A stretch of 64,000 nt of DNA from Agaricus subrufescens (taxonomy: Eukaryota > Basidiomycota > Agaricomycetes > Agaricales > Agaricaceae), in assembly GCA_029945375.1 (NCBI GenBank), contig CM057067.1, forward strand, positions 1,116,001 through 1,180,000, written 5' to 3'. Shown piece by piece: positions 22,727-35,227 of this stretch (positions within the stretch are counted from its first letter, which is position 1; the number at the start of each line of letters is the position of its first letter). The notes below the pieces were generated by a model, which saw only the letters and a program-made list of their open reading frames with translations, was not told the origin of the DNA and did no database searches. The translations under genes and the position numbers were made by a program.

Positions 22727-24878
22727 ATGTCCTCTCCCCTGCCATCGTCCCCCATGGCCCTCTCCAAGCCCTCCTTCCTCAGGAAGCGCCAGTCCCAGTC
22801 TCTCGCCGCCGCCATGCCCTCCGCCGCCTCCTACCTCAGCGCCCTCAGCCAGGCCGACGCCCGGGCCCGCAGCAACCACAACCACGTCCGCTCGCCCTCC
22901 TCCACCCCCGCCCTCTCCATCTCCTCGTCCCTCACCGCCTCCTCCGAGGACACCTCCCTCAACGACGACGACGACAACACCGACGGGCTCGCCCTCCCGG
23001 CCCGCCCCCCCACCTCGGAGCAGGTCTTCACCACCGTCCACACAGAGTTCGGCCACTGTGCAGACGAGAGGTACCGCCTCACCTCGGCCCATGTCCAGGG
23101 TACCGACGTCCCCGAGCACGTCGAGCACGACCCGCCCTACTACATCCTTCTCTCCACCTACGTCAGCTATCTCATCCTCATCTGCCTCGGACACGTGCGC
23201 GACTTTGTTGGTAAACGCTTCTATCCCTCGGCCTATTCACACTTGATACCTAAAGACGTGCGTCTGCTGCCTCCTGCCGCATCCAGCTGTTGTACTGACT
23301 GCCTCCCTCCAGGGCTACGCTCCCCTCAACTCTGACTTTGACTCGTTCTATACCCGCCGTCTCAAAACCCGGCTCGACGAGTGCTTCTCCCAGCCCACCA
23401 CCGGGGTCGCCGGCCGCACCATCGTTCTCTTGGACCGCATCTCCCCCGACTACAACCACACCCAGTACTTCACCGGCACCCGCACCCGCGCCCTCAACAT
23501 CTCTTCCTACAACTACCTCGGCTTTGCCCAGGCCCGAGGTGGGTGTGCTGATGCCGTCGAAGAGTCTATCAAACGATACGGTATCTCGACCTGTGGCACT
23601 CGTCTTGCCGGTGGCTCTAGTGACCTCCACACTATTGGCGAGGCCCTCGTTGCCAAGTTCGTCGGCACGGAAGATGCCCTCATCAGCTCCATGGGTTTCG
23701 CCACCAACTCGACATTCATCCCTGCCTTGGTTGGAAAAGGCTGTCTCGTCATCTCCGACGAGCTCAATCATGCTTCCATTCGTTTCGGAGTCAGGCTAAG
23801 CGGCGCAAACGTAAGGATGTTCAAGCACAATGATATGAAGAGCCTCGAGTCTTTGCTGCGAGAAGTCATCAGTCAGGGGCAGCCCAAGACCCATCGTCCA
23901 TGGAAAAAGATTCTTCTCCTCGTCGAGGGTCTGTACTCCATGGAGGGTACTATGGTCAATCTACCGGCTGTGATGGAACTCAAAAAGAAGTACAAGGTAT
24001 GTGTCGTCAGATCACCTTCTCGATCCACGCTAATCTCTCTCCATCGCCAGTTCTACCTCTTCGTCGATGAAGCCCACTCCATTGGTGCCCTTGGACCGAA
24101 CGGACGCGGAGTCGCCGATTATTTCGGTATCGACCCCAGGTCGATCGATATTTTGATGGGCACTTTTACGAAATCATTTGGTGCTGCCGGAGGCTACATT
24201 GCCGGCAACAAGCAGCTCATCGATCGTCTGAGGGTGCATGGTCACTCTGGCGCGTATGCAGAATCCATGACCCCTGCCGTTCTTACGCAAGTCATCGCCA
24301 GTATGGCCAGTATCATGGGACTCGCCCTTCCACCTATGCTCCCCTCGTCGTCGTCTACCACTCTCCGTCTTTCCTCCACCACCGCTCCCAACATGGAAGA
24401 AGAGTACATTCACCCCGGCCCTGTGTCCCCTACCGCTCTTCCCTCGTGGCTTACTCTTCCACCGGCTCTTTCTTCCGGAGCTGAAGGATCAACTCGGCTA
24501 CGACGTCTGGCATTCAACGCACGTTACCTCCATAACGGACTCAACAAGCTCGGATTCATAACATACGGACACCCCTGCTCACCTATTGTCCCACTTTTGT
24601 TATTCAACCCGGGGAAGATGAACATGTTCCATAGGATGATGAAGGACAGGCAGACGCCGATTGTGGTTGTTGTTGTTGCGTATCCTGCGACGCCGCTTGT
24701 GACGAGTCGGGTGAGGTTTTGTGTTAGTGCGGCGCATACGAAGGAGGATGTGGATACGGTATTGAGGGCTTGTGATGAGATTGGGGATATACTTGATTTG
24801 AAGCATGGTGCGCAGAAGAGTGAGAGGTGGAGTGTGGAGGAGATTTGTGAGAGGGCTGTGGAGGTTGCTGAAGTGTAG
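22727..24878 (+). CDS. LCB2: Serine palmitoyltransferase subunit 2
   Basis: Exons 22727-23257, 23313-23996, 24051-24878; 680 residues. After a 125-residue Ser/Pro-rich N-terminus comes PPYYILLSTYVSYLILICLGHVRDFVGKR in which the hydrophobic middle is the single membrane segment. Then NISSYNYLGFAQ, GTRLAGGSSDLH, ISDELNHASIR, FVDEAHSIGALG and the PLP-lysine motif GTFTKSFGAAGGY (K is the Schiff-base lysine), with HGHSGAYAESM after it. LCB2 is the catalytic subunit that, with LCB1, condenses serine with palmitoyl-CoA in the ER, the first step of sphingolipid synthesis. The N-terminal third is very GC-rich, which creates long false ORFs on the opposite strand. The stop lies next to the long repeat-rich gene-free region. 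Confidence 0.95.
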
Positions 24879-24939
24879 TTTGAAATACAGGGTTTGGTTT
24901 TTTTTCAATATCTCTTTTTTTGCGTTTTTTTTTTACGAG

Positions 24940-27420
24940 TACTCCTGGGCTGAACCGATTTGGGGGACAGTAGAGATGGAGGATGGAGGAAGATTACATA
25001 TATCTTATTTTTGTTGTATACAACTTTTTTTTTTGGTCGAGAAACGTTTTATATACATAACTACAAAAAAAAAAACATAATTCACGTTCTTTTGTTTTTT
25101 TTCTTGCAATTTAATTCCTTTTTTTCTTAAAAAAAAATGGGGAATTCCTAGATTTTTTTTTTGGTTTGGTTATGGAATGTGTTATGACCTTATGTTGAGG
25201 TTGTTATTCACGAAATATGATGATGGTTAGAGTGGAATGAATCTGAGGGATGAGTGGTTGAAGGAAAAGACTATTTTCTATATCTAATACTCGTCTCTGA
25301 AGGTACACAAGAGCCCCTCGATTGGCTCTGACTACGCCCAGGACTTGACCAAAAAGGCAATAAACGAAGACCTGGTAATTAACATATGGAAAAAGGGATC
25401 TTACATAGTATGGAACGAACCAAATTCATAGTACTACCCGGCCTCTCTCTTTTTTTTTTTTAATCTCTTCTACCCCAGCGAAATTAGTTGCTGTTGGAGC
25501 CGAATTTGACCTTGTCGGAGGCGCTGGATGTTAGAATGTCTGAAATTATTGAAGCTCTTTGAGCGAGGCGGTGGAAGGGAAAGATTGATCTAGTATTTGG
25601 TTTTTTTTGAAGGTGGTCACTGAGCATGTTATAATGAAAATTGAGTTGGTGTATATATGTGGACACCGGATTGATTTGGTTGAAAAGCTATAAAATGAAG
25701 ATATGGTGATTAGTATATGGAGAGGGATCTTAGAAGATGAAGACAGCGTAGATTAGGGAAGGACTGGATAGTAAATAATAGCCTGGTTGTTTGCCTAGTG
25801 GTGGGTGACAGTGGGTAACCGCTTCTTCGACCAAGTACTAGACAGATCCGCTCACCGAGTAAAACCCCCAAGTCCATACTCCCCCCCTCCCTTCTTTATC
25901 TCTTCTACTGGCCCAGCGATGTGATCGCTGTTATACCCGATTAGAGGTATATGATCTCAATTGCGGTTATGATCATGATCATGATGTTTTTGCACTCCCC
26001 CCCCTGAGCAGGGGGGTTTTTTTTTTTTGGTTGCCCGTTTTGTTACCTGTTTTTTTTTTTCGGTTGGGGACAATGGAGCTGGCGGAGGAGGAGAATCTTG
26101 TATATCTTATTTACTGTGTTTTTGGTCCAAACGTTTTGTGTCATCATGTCCCCCAACCAGTATGGTTAAGACTTTATTATCATGATCGTGATGATCAAAA
26201 CGCCTCTGTTTCTCTTGTGGAAAACTTTTATGGACTGTTGGCTGGTCCAAATTGACCACCTGCTCCAGACTATCCGTTGTTGTTTTTTTTTCTTTTCACT
26301 ATTACTCTTGGGCTGAACCGATTGGGAGAGATAGCCGAGTTGGAGGAGGGTTAGAACCTTATTTATCTTATTTGTTGCTTTTCTTTTTTTTTTTGGTCCA
26401 AACGTTGTGACATACCCTCCAACGAGTATTTAAGACTTTATTAGACCGTCGGCTGGTACTAGGCTTGGTTTTCTATCTTACCAGGTGGATTGAACCAGAG
26501 TGGTGACCGAGCAAAGCCGTGAAATTGATTACCTATCACGCTTTTGCACTCCTCCCTCAGGTTATTTTTTTTTCTTAGGTTACCCTTTTTTTTTCCTGTC
26601 ACTCCTAGGCTGAATGGATTGGGGGACAGTAAAGATAGAGATGGACTCGGAGGAGAATGGTACATACCTTATTTGTTGCCTTTTTGGTCCGAACGTTGTG
26701 TCATGTTCCCCCCAGCTGGTAGTTAAGACTTTATCATGATCGTAATGATTAAAGGCCTGTGCTTTTGTTGTGGAAAACTTTTATAGGCTGTTGCTGGTCC
26801 TAAGCTTAGTGATGACCGAGCGGAACCGTGAAATTGACCACCTGCTCGTGATCATGATTATGATCATGTTTTTATACTCCTTCCCCAGGTTATATATATA
26901 TTTTTGGGTACTAGGTAATATGGTGTCTGTGTAGTAGCACCGATGCAAGGTCATTCGGAAACAGGAGGTGCGCGTCATTTTTCGACAATTACTTCTGGGC
27001 TGAACCGATTGGGGACAATGGAGATGGCGGAGTAGAATCACATATCATATATCGTATGTGTGCATTTTTGGTCTGGCAAACGCACATAGATTGACATTCA
27101 TTTTCTGTACAATCTTTCCTCTTCATTTGGTCTTGAAGGCATTGATTTCTTTTTGGTATGAAATATGTCATGCCTCCCTCCCTAATTGAGACTTTGAAGT
27201 TACTAAGTATCACACGAACATGATTGTTGAAGTGGAATGAACCAGAGGGCCGGCGACACCGAGCATAGCCGTGAAATCATTTGACCACCCGCCAGTGCTC
27301 ATGATCATGATTATGATCCTGCTTTTGCACTCTTGTTCCCAGGCTATTTGTTCTATTTTGGGGTTGTAATGCGGTGGCGGCCTGTGCAGGTCTATCAGAA
27401 ACGGGAGGTGCACGTATAGC
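24940..27420. repeat. Degenerate tandem-repeat array (about 4-5 units)
   Basis: A composite unit recurs with decay. Block A, GGGCTGAACCGATTGGGG plus ACA(G/A)T(A/G)GAGATGG, is at 24947, 26311, 26608 (GGCTGAATGGATT) and 26997, with a headless version at 26061. Block B, TTTTTGGTCCAAACGTTGTG, is at 26121, 26391 and 26682. Block C, TTAAGACTTTAT, is at 26166, 26431 and 26723. Block D, GACCGAGC(A/G)(A/G)AGCCGTGAAATTGA or similar, is at 26501, 26814 and 27264. Block E, a CATGATCATGATTATGATC palindromic tract followed by TTTTTGCACTCC and poly-T, is at 25968, 26849 and 27299. The first A block lies in the 3' flank of LCB2. No ORF is conserved between units, so this is non-coding. Confidence 0.7.
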
Positions 27421-29460
27421 TCAGGCCTCGAAACCCTTTAAAGTTGGTACGCGGGGATCCAACCGTCTGATTCTGTAACTGACGTGAGTTTCGACTGCCA
27501 AACTTACTTCTCAGATATTATCTTTTTTGGTGTATACGGATTTACTAGGCCGAACCTATTAAGGTTAGTCCGCTGTCCACGAGGATCTCTTGCAGTGTAG
27601 TGCAGTCTGATGGCAATCCATGTGGTTGCAGGTTTGTAGGTCTGTCAGAAAACATAGGAGGTGGCACTTTGGTGGGAATCTGCCTAACCCGAGGATCTTT
27701 GGCAGATTCCTATCACCACATAGAACATCAAGGTGCGGGTAGGCGAAGTCAAGACTGCGGTTTCGTTGATGGAGATCAGAAACGATGTAAAGATAGTAGT
27801 TATGTCACAGGAAAAAAAAATGTTGGTAGCATGCTGCAGATTGAGCTATTGCGTACTTGACGGGACAAGGAAGCTATTCGGTATATTTAGTGATCATTGA
27901 CTGAGATTGAACGCTGTTTTCATCAGGAACTGAAACTGAAGCTTAATCGGTACGTTGAAGATTCCTTTTGAAGAATCATCATCATCATCAACACCATCAT
28001 CATCATCATCATCATTCTTCGTCGTGATATTAATGTATGTTACAGTCACTGGCGTGCTTGTACAATCTGCCAGTGATATCTATCTCATATCTCTTCTGTG
28101 CCCAAATGATGCCTTCCAGCAACAAAAGCCTAAACTAGCTCTGCAGATACGATGATTGTCGCCACGAAAAAAAGTAACGCTATTAATGTTGGTCTAAGAT
28201 TGTTATTTGTTTAATCAGTAATAGCACTACTGATGCGATTGAGTTGTGTCACGTTGAGGAGAACAAAGTCTTGTGTGCATTGAAGGACCTCATGGCTTGC
28301 TCAGTTGCCGGTCCCCTCGGGTCAGTGAGGGGAAAAGGGGACACGCTACATGGTTTTTGCGGTACCTCCCCGATACTGTATGATGATGTCCACGGGGTGT
28401 GATTTTGTTTCTTCTTTTTATCTTTCTAGCCGAAGTTGAGGCCTTGGTACCGTACGTACCTGTACCTTGTTTGGAAAAAAGTTCTGTTAGAAGCTATATC
28501 GGTCAAGTTGGTATTTTTTTTTTCTCCCCTTCTCATCATTTCTCTCTCTCTTCTTTCTTCTGCTTCTGCTTCTTCTGATTTTTATGATCGTTATTCTTCT
28601 CCCTTTCTTCTCCTTTTCGGTTCTGATTGAATGATTTTTGATTTGATCGATTTCAGTGAATGATATGGTATGTTGTTTGCAACACCTGGTAGATTTATAA
28701 GTGTCCAACAAACAAAAAAAATATGCCGATTTTTGAAAGATTAGAGTCCGGGGTCCATATGTACATTTAAAGAAAATACTATTGTGGGAGAGAGACAAAA
28801 TAGTTAAACTGAGTAGATGGAAAGGGATCGCGCCAAGCTCTGCGCCGTCCGCGTGTCAATGATAATGGTTGCCACCAACTCTGAGCAAATTAAATATATT
28901 GTGCATGTGTATCCTGTTCGCACTCGCGCCCAGGCTTCCATCAGTCGTGATATATATAATAGAATAGAATAAATATATTTAGTAGGCTTTATCCATATTC
29001 CATCCCTTCTCTCACATCGCAAAAGAAAAAACCAAGGCCGAGCTCTAGAACTATTGAAAGGATGACTGATAAAACGTCATGTGTCAATACCAAAATCAGA
29101 AAAGAAAAAAAAATCATGTGAGAATGAAGATGTCTGATTGAGAGAGATGTAATGAATGGACACGCATTTAACCTCGGACCCAGGGTCTTTCCTTTATCTA
29201 ATGAAAAGGCCTCAATTTATAGGTATGCACGAGACCCCCATGAAGAAAAGGGCAGTACAACACCCTTTTTTTTCTTAGTCATATTCCTATTCATTTTTTT
29301 TGCATTCTACCCAAAAAAAGACTATCCATTTGAAACCAATAATAAATTCGAGAGCACAATGTACATGACTGAGAAAATCAGAAAAGTGAAGGGGTGGAAG
29401 ATGAGGCCTCCAGGCCTGGAGTGCGGGTACGAGTTGCGGGTAACGAAAGTGGAGATTAAA
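27421..29460. other. Gene-free region between repeat array and desaturase
   Basis: About 2 kb with low-complexity tracts and no ORF I can relate to a family. A fragment at 27630-27670 (TGTCAGAAAACATAGGAGGTG) resembles array sequence near 27390 (CTATCAGAAACGGGAGGTG), so the array may fade out here. A 12-base match to the right inverted repeat (GTCAGTGAGGGG) lies near 28320. Confidence 0.5.
27975..28015. repeat. ATC/CAT trinucleotide microsatellite
   Basis: Thirteen or so ATC/CAT triplets with one ACACC interruption. A simple-sequence tract in non-coding DNA. Confidence 0.9.
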
Positions 29461-31877
29461 TTATTTATACTCTCGGATATCAACATCATCTGCCACTACT
29501 CTGGCAGCCTTTCCCTTACTGTTCTTATAGAATACGATATCCCCCTCGTCTTCAATGAAACAGCATTGTGTGAATGTCCGATAGAGCGCTCGGAATGAGT
29601 TCTGTAAATGTAAAAGAAAGAGGCGATAATGAGTATTTTTGTTTATCCCGGGCGGTGATGTTTATTGAAACGAGTGGGAAAGGAGCAACCGGAAGAAAAA
29701 AAATCAAGTGGTCTTCCGTGTGTCCGATAGATGGAAAAGAGAATGATGACGAGGTAAAAATATGTCATGGAGTGAGAGTTATGTGTTGTCAGAAGATGTC
29801 AAAAGACAAAGTATCATGAAATGAACGTGGAAACCGGGTGTAACCTCCGTGTCGACGAATTGATAAGAAATGTGTTGGGGGGGGAGAGAAAGATGGGAAG
29901 ATGTAAGTGAAAGAGAGAAAGGAATGTGGTACTCACGGTTGAATCGTAGTTATAATCGTCTCCAAGGACAGATTTGATGATTTGAGTCACTTGCGGAAGG
30001 TTATCTTGGTTTATGAAGTAAGACGGAAGTTAATAGATAGGCAGTCGTGTCGAACAATATCCATCATATCAAGGGGAGGAAGATGCAGGATTAAGATTGT
30101 GTCAGATTATTTGTGTACAGAACTGAAACCATCAAAGACACTCACAGAAAGGAATGCTTGAATTGGTGTGATGGGCGATCTAAGCGGCAGTTAGCGTAAA
30201 ATTGATGACGAATGATGTATAGAAAAAAGGGAAGCCAATTGACAGCCGTGACAATGTTGTCTTGGGTGGGTAGATGTATCCCCAATTGTTCGAATGACAT
30301 CAATTACGAAGAGAACGTGTTTGCTTACATGATCATGGCAAACGTTGTGGAAGAAATATCGACCAACCCAACCGAGAAATGGTCGGTCAACAGTCGCAAG
30401 GGCGCCGCGGAGGAATGTCCACTCCTGTTTACGGTAGTGAGGGATTGTAGGGTCCGAATGGTGAAGGTAAGTGAGCATAACTATCCCTTCAGGAACCGAA
30501 GACCGTGAGAATTTGGCAAAGGCCTGTTTTGATAACCGAGAACTTACAATGGTTGGCGAGCTGATAAAAGGCTGATGATCAGAAGGTGTGCCAGGCAGAA
30601 AAGGCCAAGGAAAGTTTACGAACAAGATACGGAATGAAATACAGTCGGACGAAACTGGCGAAGCCGACCTGCTTATAGAATACACTAAGCAGGCAAATCA
30701 TGGCGCAGAGCCCTATATCTGATATTATAATCCGACGTCGTAGATGTGGCTTGAATAACGGTGATGAGGGTGCGAAATGCTATTAGTCGGGAAGATATAT
30801 CAATTGACCCGGATGGCACCAATATCGCGGACTTACGTTTGCGCCGGGTGGATACATAGGGGATCCCATAGAATTGCGAAACAGGTAGGATTGCATCCCG
30901 AACAGCTGCATGAATACCATTCGTCCAAGGGTAAACAATGGCATCTCTTCGAATATTTCTTCGTAGTCTGATGTTTGCGCTTTCGGTTGTGGCGGCAGCT
31001 TGTAGTCCGATCGGGTTCGAGGAACGTAATTCTCTTCGCGTTCCATGGACATCGTTGCTTTCTGTCAAATTGTCACAAGATGTTAATAAGCCAGTCTCCT
31101 TGAAACCGGGTGAGGCATGGGTCTCCGTGTCAATTATCTCAACGTCTGACTAGAAAGCCACCGTGGTGGGGGCAATCAACGGCAAGTCAGATAAGGTTAT
31201 ATGGCACGTCAACATCCAGACATTCAACATCTCATGAAGTCGTGACCCATTCCCTATGGTTTTCGTAAAAAAAAAAATGGCTCACGTGGTGTGCATGATG
31301 TGTCGTGCGCCAAGAGAAGTAGGGAATTAAAAGGAACTAGCAAATAGCCATTAGCCTCTGACCAGGCATGAACCCAGACCCTGCATCCACACACCGTATG
31401 GAGGATGAATCCAAGTACTGAGTTGACCCAAGAGTAGTCGGAAAGCGTGCCATGTCCAGCTTCATGTCCCAAGCACCATAGGCTCGCGAAGCCGATGCCT
31501 TGCCAACAAAAGTACAACCCCCAAGCTACGCACGCAGTTGCACCAACCAACACCTGCTGGGTCGTTTGGCCGAGAGAGCTGGTTGATAAAGCTGAAGAAA
31601 TGGCCGCGGTAACAACGTCGATCTTTGTCGCCAGACTGTAGAAGACAAACACGCAAAGGATGTCACGGCAGAAATAATAAAAGCCCTTCCAGGTGGATTT
31701 CGCGTAGACATGCTGGGGAATGGCGGATCGAATATCCGCCACAGTTGCCTAGGAATTTGGGTTAGTATACGGCAAGTGCGGAGCGCGGAAAGCTCAGGTT
31801 ACTTTGGGAGGGCGGAAAGGCGTACGCTTCCGTTTCTCGTATTCGGGAGAGTCTCTAAAGATGGAGAGCAGAGGCAT
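29461..31877 (-). CDS. Delta-12-type fatty-acid desaturase, copy A
   Basis: Ten exons: 31877-31803, 31748-31395, 31336-31286, 31061-30837, 30779-30624, 30560-30548, 30486-30329, 30179-30146, 30004-29937, 29601-29461; 424 residues. Start MPLLSIFRDSPEYEKRK matches the usual N-terminus. The three di-iron histidine boxes are HEAGH, HHAHH and HIAHH (HDHIAHH), with MSMEREENYVPRTRSDY and LANHWIVMLTYLHHSDP between them. C-terminal FIEDEGDIVFYKN is also typical. These are ER membrane enzymes that convert oleate to linoleate with cytochrome b5 electrons. Exon 6 is a 13-nt microexon inside LANHW. The last intron (335 bp) and intron 3 (224 bp) are unusually long for this window; everything else is spliced by introns below 110 bp, apart from intron 7 (149 bp) and intron 8 (141 bp). 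It diverges from copy B across a 1.6-kb spacer. Confidence 0.9.
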
Positions 31878-33480
31878 TATTGGGCGAGCCAAGTGTTGAT
31901 CAGGCAATTAGGAGCCAAGACGTCAGGCATGTAACTTATATATGCAAACACAGCCGACATGATTCAAGGAAGGGCAGATCTGAAGGGCCAGGATTAGATC
32001 CGAACTGGGAGATAATTGTTGGGTCACGGGAGATTCCTTTGCGAATTGGTGATGTGTCAACCGTCGCTGTTGCAGATGTGGAGACAAGATATTTAAGTTC
32101 GTTCCTGTCTTCACGGATATCTTTGTACCCTCAGAGACCCCGGCAACCCCCGTCCGATATTCCAAGCTTAACCTGTGGTCAGTTATCAAGCATCTTAACA
32201 ACCTTTCCCGTTTCAAAGCCGTCGGCGACATTCATCGGCCGACTCGGCCTTTTCAATCCTGTCCAAAGCACAAACATTGCCGCACAGAGTTTGGACACCT
32301 CATCACAACTGCGACATTGATCCGCATTCGTAATCCTTCTTTGAATGGTCATGGCCTTGATTCCCGACTCATAGTTCGTGGCCTGCTGCGCTAAGTGAAG
32401 CGGCAGACATTTACCACAGTTTGTCACAAAAACTAGATATCCTGTCCATTTCGACGTTCTCTGCACCGATTCGGCTCGGACTTCGCGAAGGGTTGGCAAG
32501 CGTGATTCTGCCGTTGGGTGCCACGACATTAGCTCGCGGGTTGGATTTGCACACCCTTTCTCCCGCTGAGAGCTTCTTGGAAAGCTTGTCAGCTATATTA
32601 GAGTATTGATATGGCTAGCGTGGGCGCCCCAGAGAAGAAACTTTGCACCCCGAACCTCAATGATCAGTCCTTGTTCTCGGTGCGCCGCTCTCTGGTCGCC
32701 CGGTGAGAAGTTGGCTTTTAGGAGAAGTCCGCAAGCATGCCAGTTCTTTCTTCCCATAGAAGCGCCGATCCCGGGGGGCAAGGAATCCCTCCACCAGCTG
32801 GGAGAGATTTAGTCGGATGCTGGCACTGTCTACGCTTCCTTTCGTATCGGTCACTTCTGCTATGAAACGACGGACTTTTCATCGATCACGTCTGCCGCCC
32901 CTCGTCGATCTCGTGTTTCCGTTTACAGAATGCACCTGCTTCCACAGCGTCTTTCTTCCCGTCAGTTTATCATTCTTTCATCCTCGTCGCGGCCAAGTCA
33001 TTGACTAGGTTCTTGGCTTAGGCCTTGCGCCATGGGAATAATCAGTTTTCCTCCTCGGCTCACACCCCACGTCGACTAAAAAAAGAAGCTCTTTGGAAAC
33101 GTAGATGGCGACGACACGAATCATCATCTATTATTGTTTATCTGTCTTGATCACGATTAGTAGGTTCACTTAAATTACTTGCCAACGCGAAGAAATACCG
33201 GTATTCGGGGTCCTCGGCTTCGCTTTTAACTTTCTCCACACTCTCACTCGCAGGTGTGAATGCTCTCTGCACGCGGTATCAGTACGATATCCCCATTCAT
33301 CTTTAAATAGCCGCTTCTCACTAACGTTCATGGTGGTATCCGTAAACTTCTGCCTATGTTTACTCACCTTTTGATGGACCCTAATACATCCTTAATGGGC
33401 TGCGCGGACTTGATCAGATCTCGGTACAAGATGACAATGCCCCTTTCAGTGCAAATACATAAATATGCATTCATAGCCAA
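31878..33480. other. Divergent spacer between the two desaturases
   Basis: 1.6 kb shared upstream region of the two desaturase genes. Several ORFs of 60-146 codons occur but none resembles a family I know. TATA-like strings are not clearly placed. It should hold both promoters. Confidence 0.5.
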
Positions 33481-35227
33481 ATGTCAACACTCGTCCTTCC
33501 CCTCATGTCCAAGCCACAGGCCAAGTACTGCGAAGATGAACTTCCTACCTTCACTCCGATGGAATGGTACGCAGATTTTCGTGGCTTGGATGCCCACCGC
33601 CTTACCTTTAGATGCAGGAAGCTATCCGATATTCGTGCCGCTATACCCTCGAGATTGTTCGTGCGGGACACGCGCAGAGGACTCTGTTACCTTATTCGTG
33701 ATCTGCTGCTTGCAGCTACGGCCGCTTCTATAGCGCTCCGTATAGATCCATTCTGTGAAACCATGAGCACTGTCCAATACTTCAATCCTTACCTCGTCGA
33801 AATTCTACGATGGTGTGCCTGGTCTACCTAGTAAGCCTTCGTCTTGTTGAGCTTGTGATCCTCTATTAATATTCATTTTCAGCTGGTGGTTCCAGGGCCT
33901 CATCTTCACCGGAATTTGGGTAATCGGGCACGAGGTATTTAAAAATGAGTATAATCCAAATAACTGATCTGATAAATATTCAATCAAAGTGTGGACATGG
34001 CGCTTTCTCGAGCCACAAACTTGTCAACGACGTTATTGGCTTTGTAGGTCTTGTTCTTAGAGTGGCATGTTCAACTGATAATGTTCTTTGATAGGTGACC
34101 CATACTTTCCTGTGGACTCCGTATTTCAGCTGGAGGATATCCCACCACCGTCATCACAGCAACCATGCCTCAATGGAGAAAGATGAAGTCTACTTGCCAG
34201 AGACCCGTAGCGAGATGGGTATTCCCAAGGAGGACGATCCTCACTTAGACTACGAAGAAGTTCTCGGTGATACACCTATTTACACCCTCTATATTTTGAT
34301 CCAGCGACAACTCTTGGCGTTCCCCGCTTACCTTCGTCAGTCAAGCATTTTCATGTTTTCTTGCGACTCAGCACGCTCACCAATGTTTTAGTCTTTAATG
34401 TCTCAGGGCAGAAGACTTATCCGAAATGGACAAACCATTTTAATCGTAAGTCCGAAGTTCGGAGGTGATTGTAGATGCTGAAATATATCTCCGCCTTTGA
34501 TAGCAAAGTCTATACTCTTCACTCCGGCACAGAGAAATGCTGTCATAATCTCGAATGCGGGTATTCTCTTCATGATCTGGTCAGTTTGGAGGGCGAGCCT
34601 AGTCTTCGGCTTCGGGGAAGTAGTGAAGTATTATGGCATTCCGTGGTTGTTCGTCACACATTGGTGTAAGCATTTGTTTATATTGCCAAGCTGTCGCGTC
34701 ACTGACGCTCGTGACGTCTAGTTATCATGATAACTTACCTTCACCATACCGATCCTGTCATTCCTCATTACCGTGGGGCGGAATGGAACTACCAACGTGG
34801 CGCTGCTGCCACTGTTGATAGGCCTGTCCTGGGTTGGCAAGGAAGATTTTTCCTGCATGATGTGGCACACTTCCATGTAATTCACCACGTGAGTGACCTG
34901 GTTTGAGTGGAGTTAAGCACTTTCATTAATCTTAAAATCACAGTTTTTCCCAAAGATGCCGTTCTACCATACTCCGGAGGCTACAAAGTACTTGAAAGCA
35001 TTCCTCGGGGATCATTATGTCAGGGATGATACGCCTGCATTTAAGGCACTGTGGCGCAATTACAATCTTTGCCAATTTGTCGAGGATGAAGGTCAGCATC
35101 AAACGTATACTCTTTGTTTTTTGAATTATTAACGTAATACATCTCGACAGGTGATGTTCTTTTCTATCGCAACCGCCAAGGACAAGCGGTCCGACGACCA
35201 GCAAAACATCAAGCCAAGAACAATTGA
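33481..35227 (+). CDS. Delta-12-type fatty-acid desaturase, divergent copy B
   Basis: Nine exons: 33481-33830, 33883-33934, 33990-34043, 34095-34335, 34392-34445, 34504-34665, 34722-34888, 34944-35091, 35151-35227; 434 residues. Histidine boxes are HECGH (split by an intron after HE), HHRHH and [24 protein letters not shown] and [13 protein letters not shown] place it in the same family as copy A. Its first 60 residues ([17 protein letters not shown]) are unlike the usual DSPEYE start, and intron positions differ from copy A, so it is an old paralogue. A second ATG 24 bases downstream could be the true start. Likely an ER acyl desaturase; whether it still acts at delta-12 is uncertain. Confidence 0.85.

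Noticed and set aside
22580..23194. Long Gly/Val-rich ORF on the minus strand
   Set aside because: Shadow of the GC-rich LCB2 N-terminus; composition follows from codon bias and there is no splice or family support.
27975..28015. Repeated triplets as a possible CRISPR-like or coding repeat
   Set aside because: Plain microsatellite without spacers and not in a supported reading frame.
28310..28335. 12-base match to the element's inverted repeat (GTCAGTGAGGGG)
   Set aside because: Too short and without the rest of the repeat; could be a solo remnant but chance cannot be excluded.
32179..32529. 116-codon Cys-containing ORF between the desaturases
   Set aside because: No family resemblance, no supporting introns, and it lies where both promoters must be.
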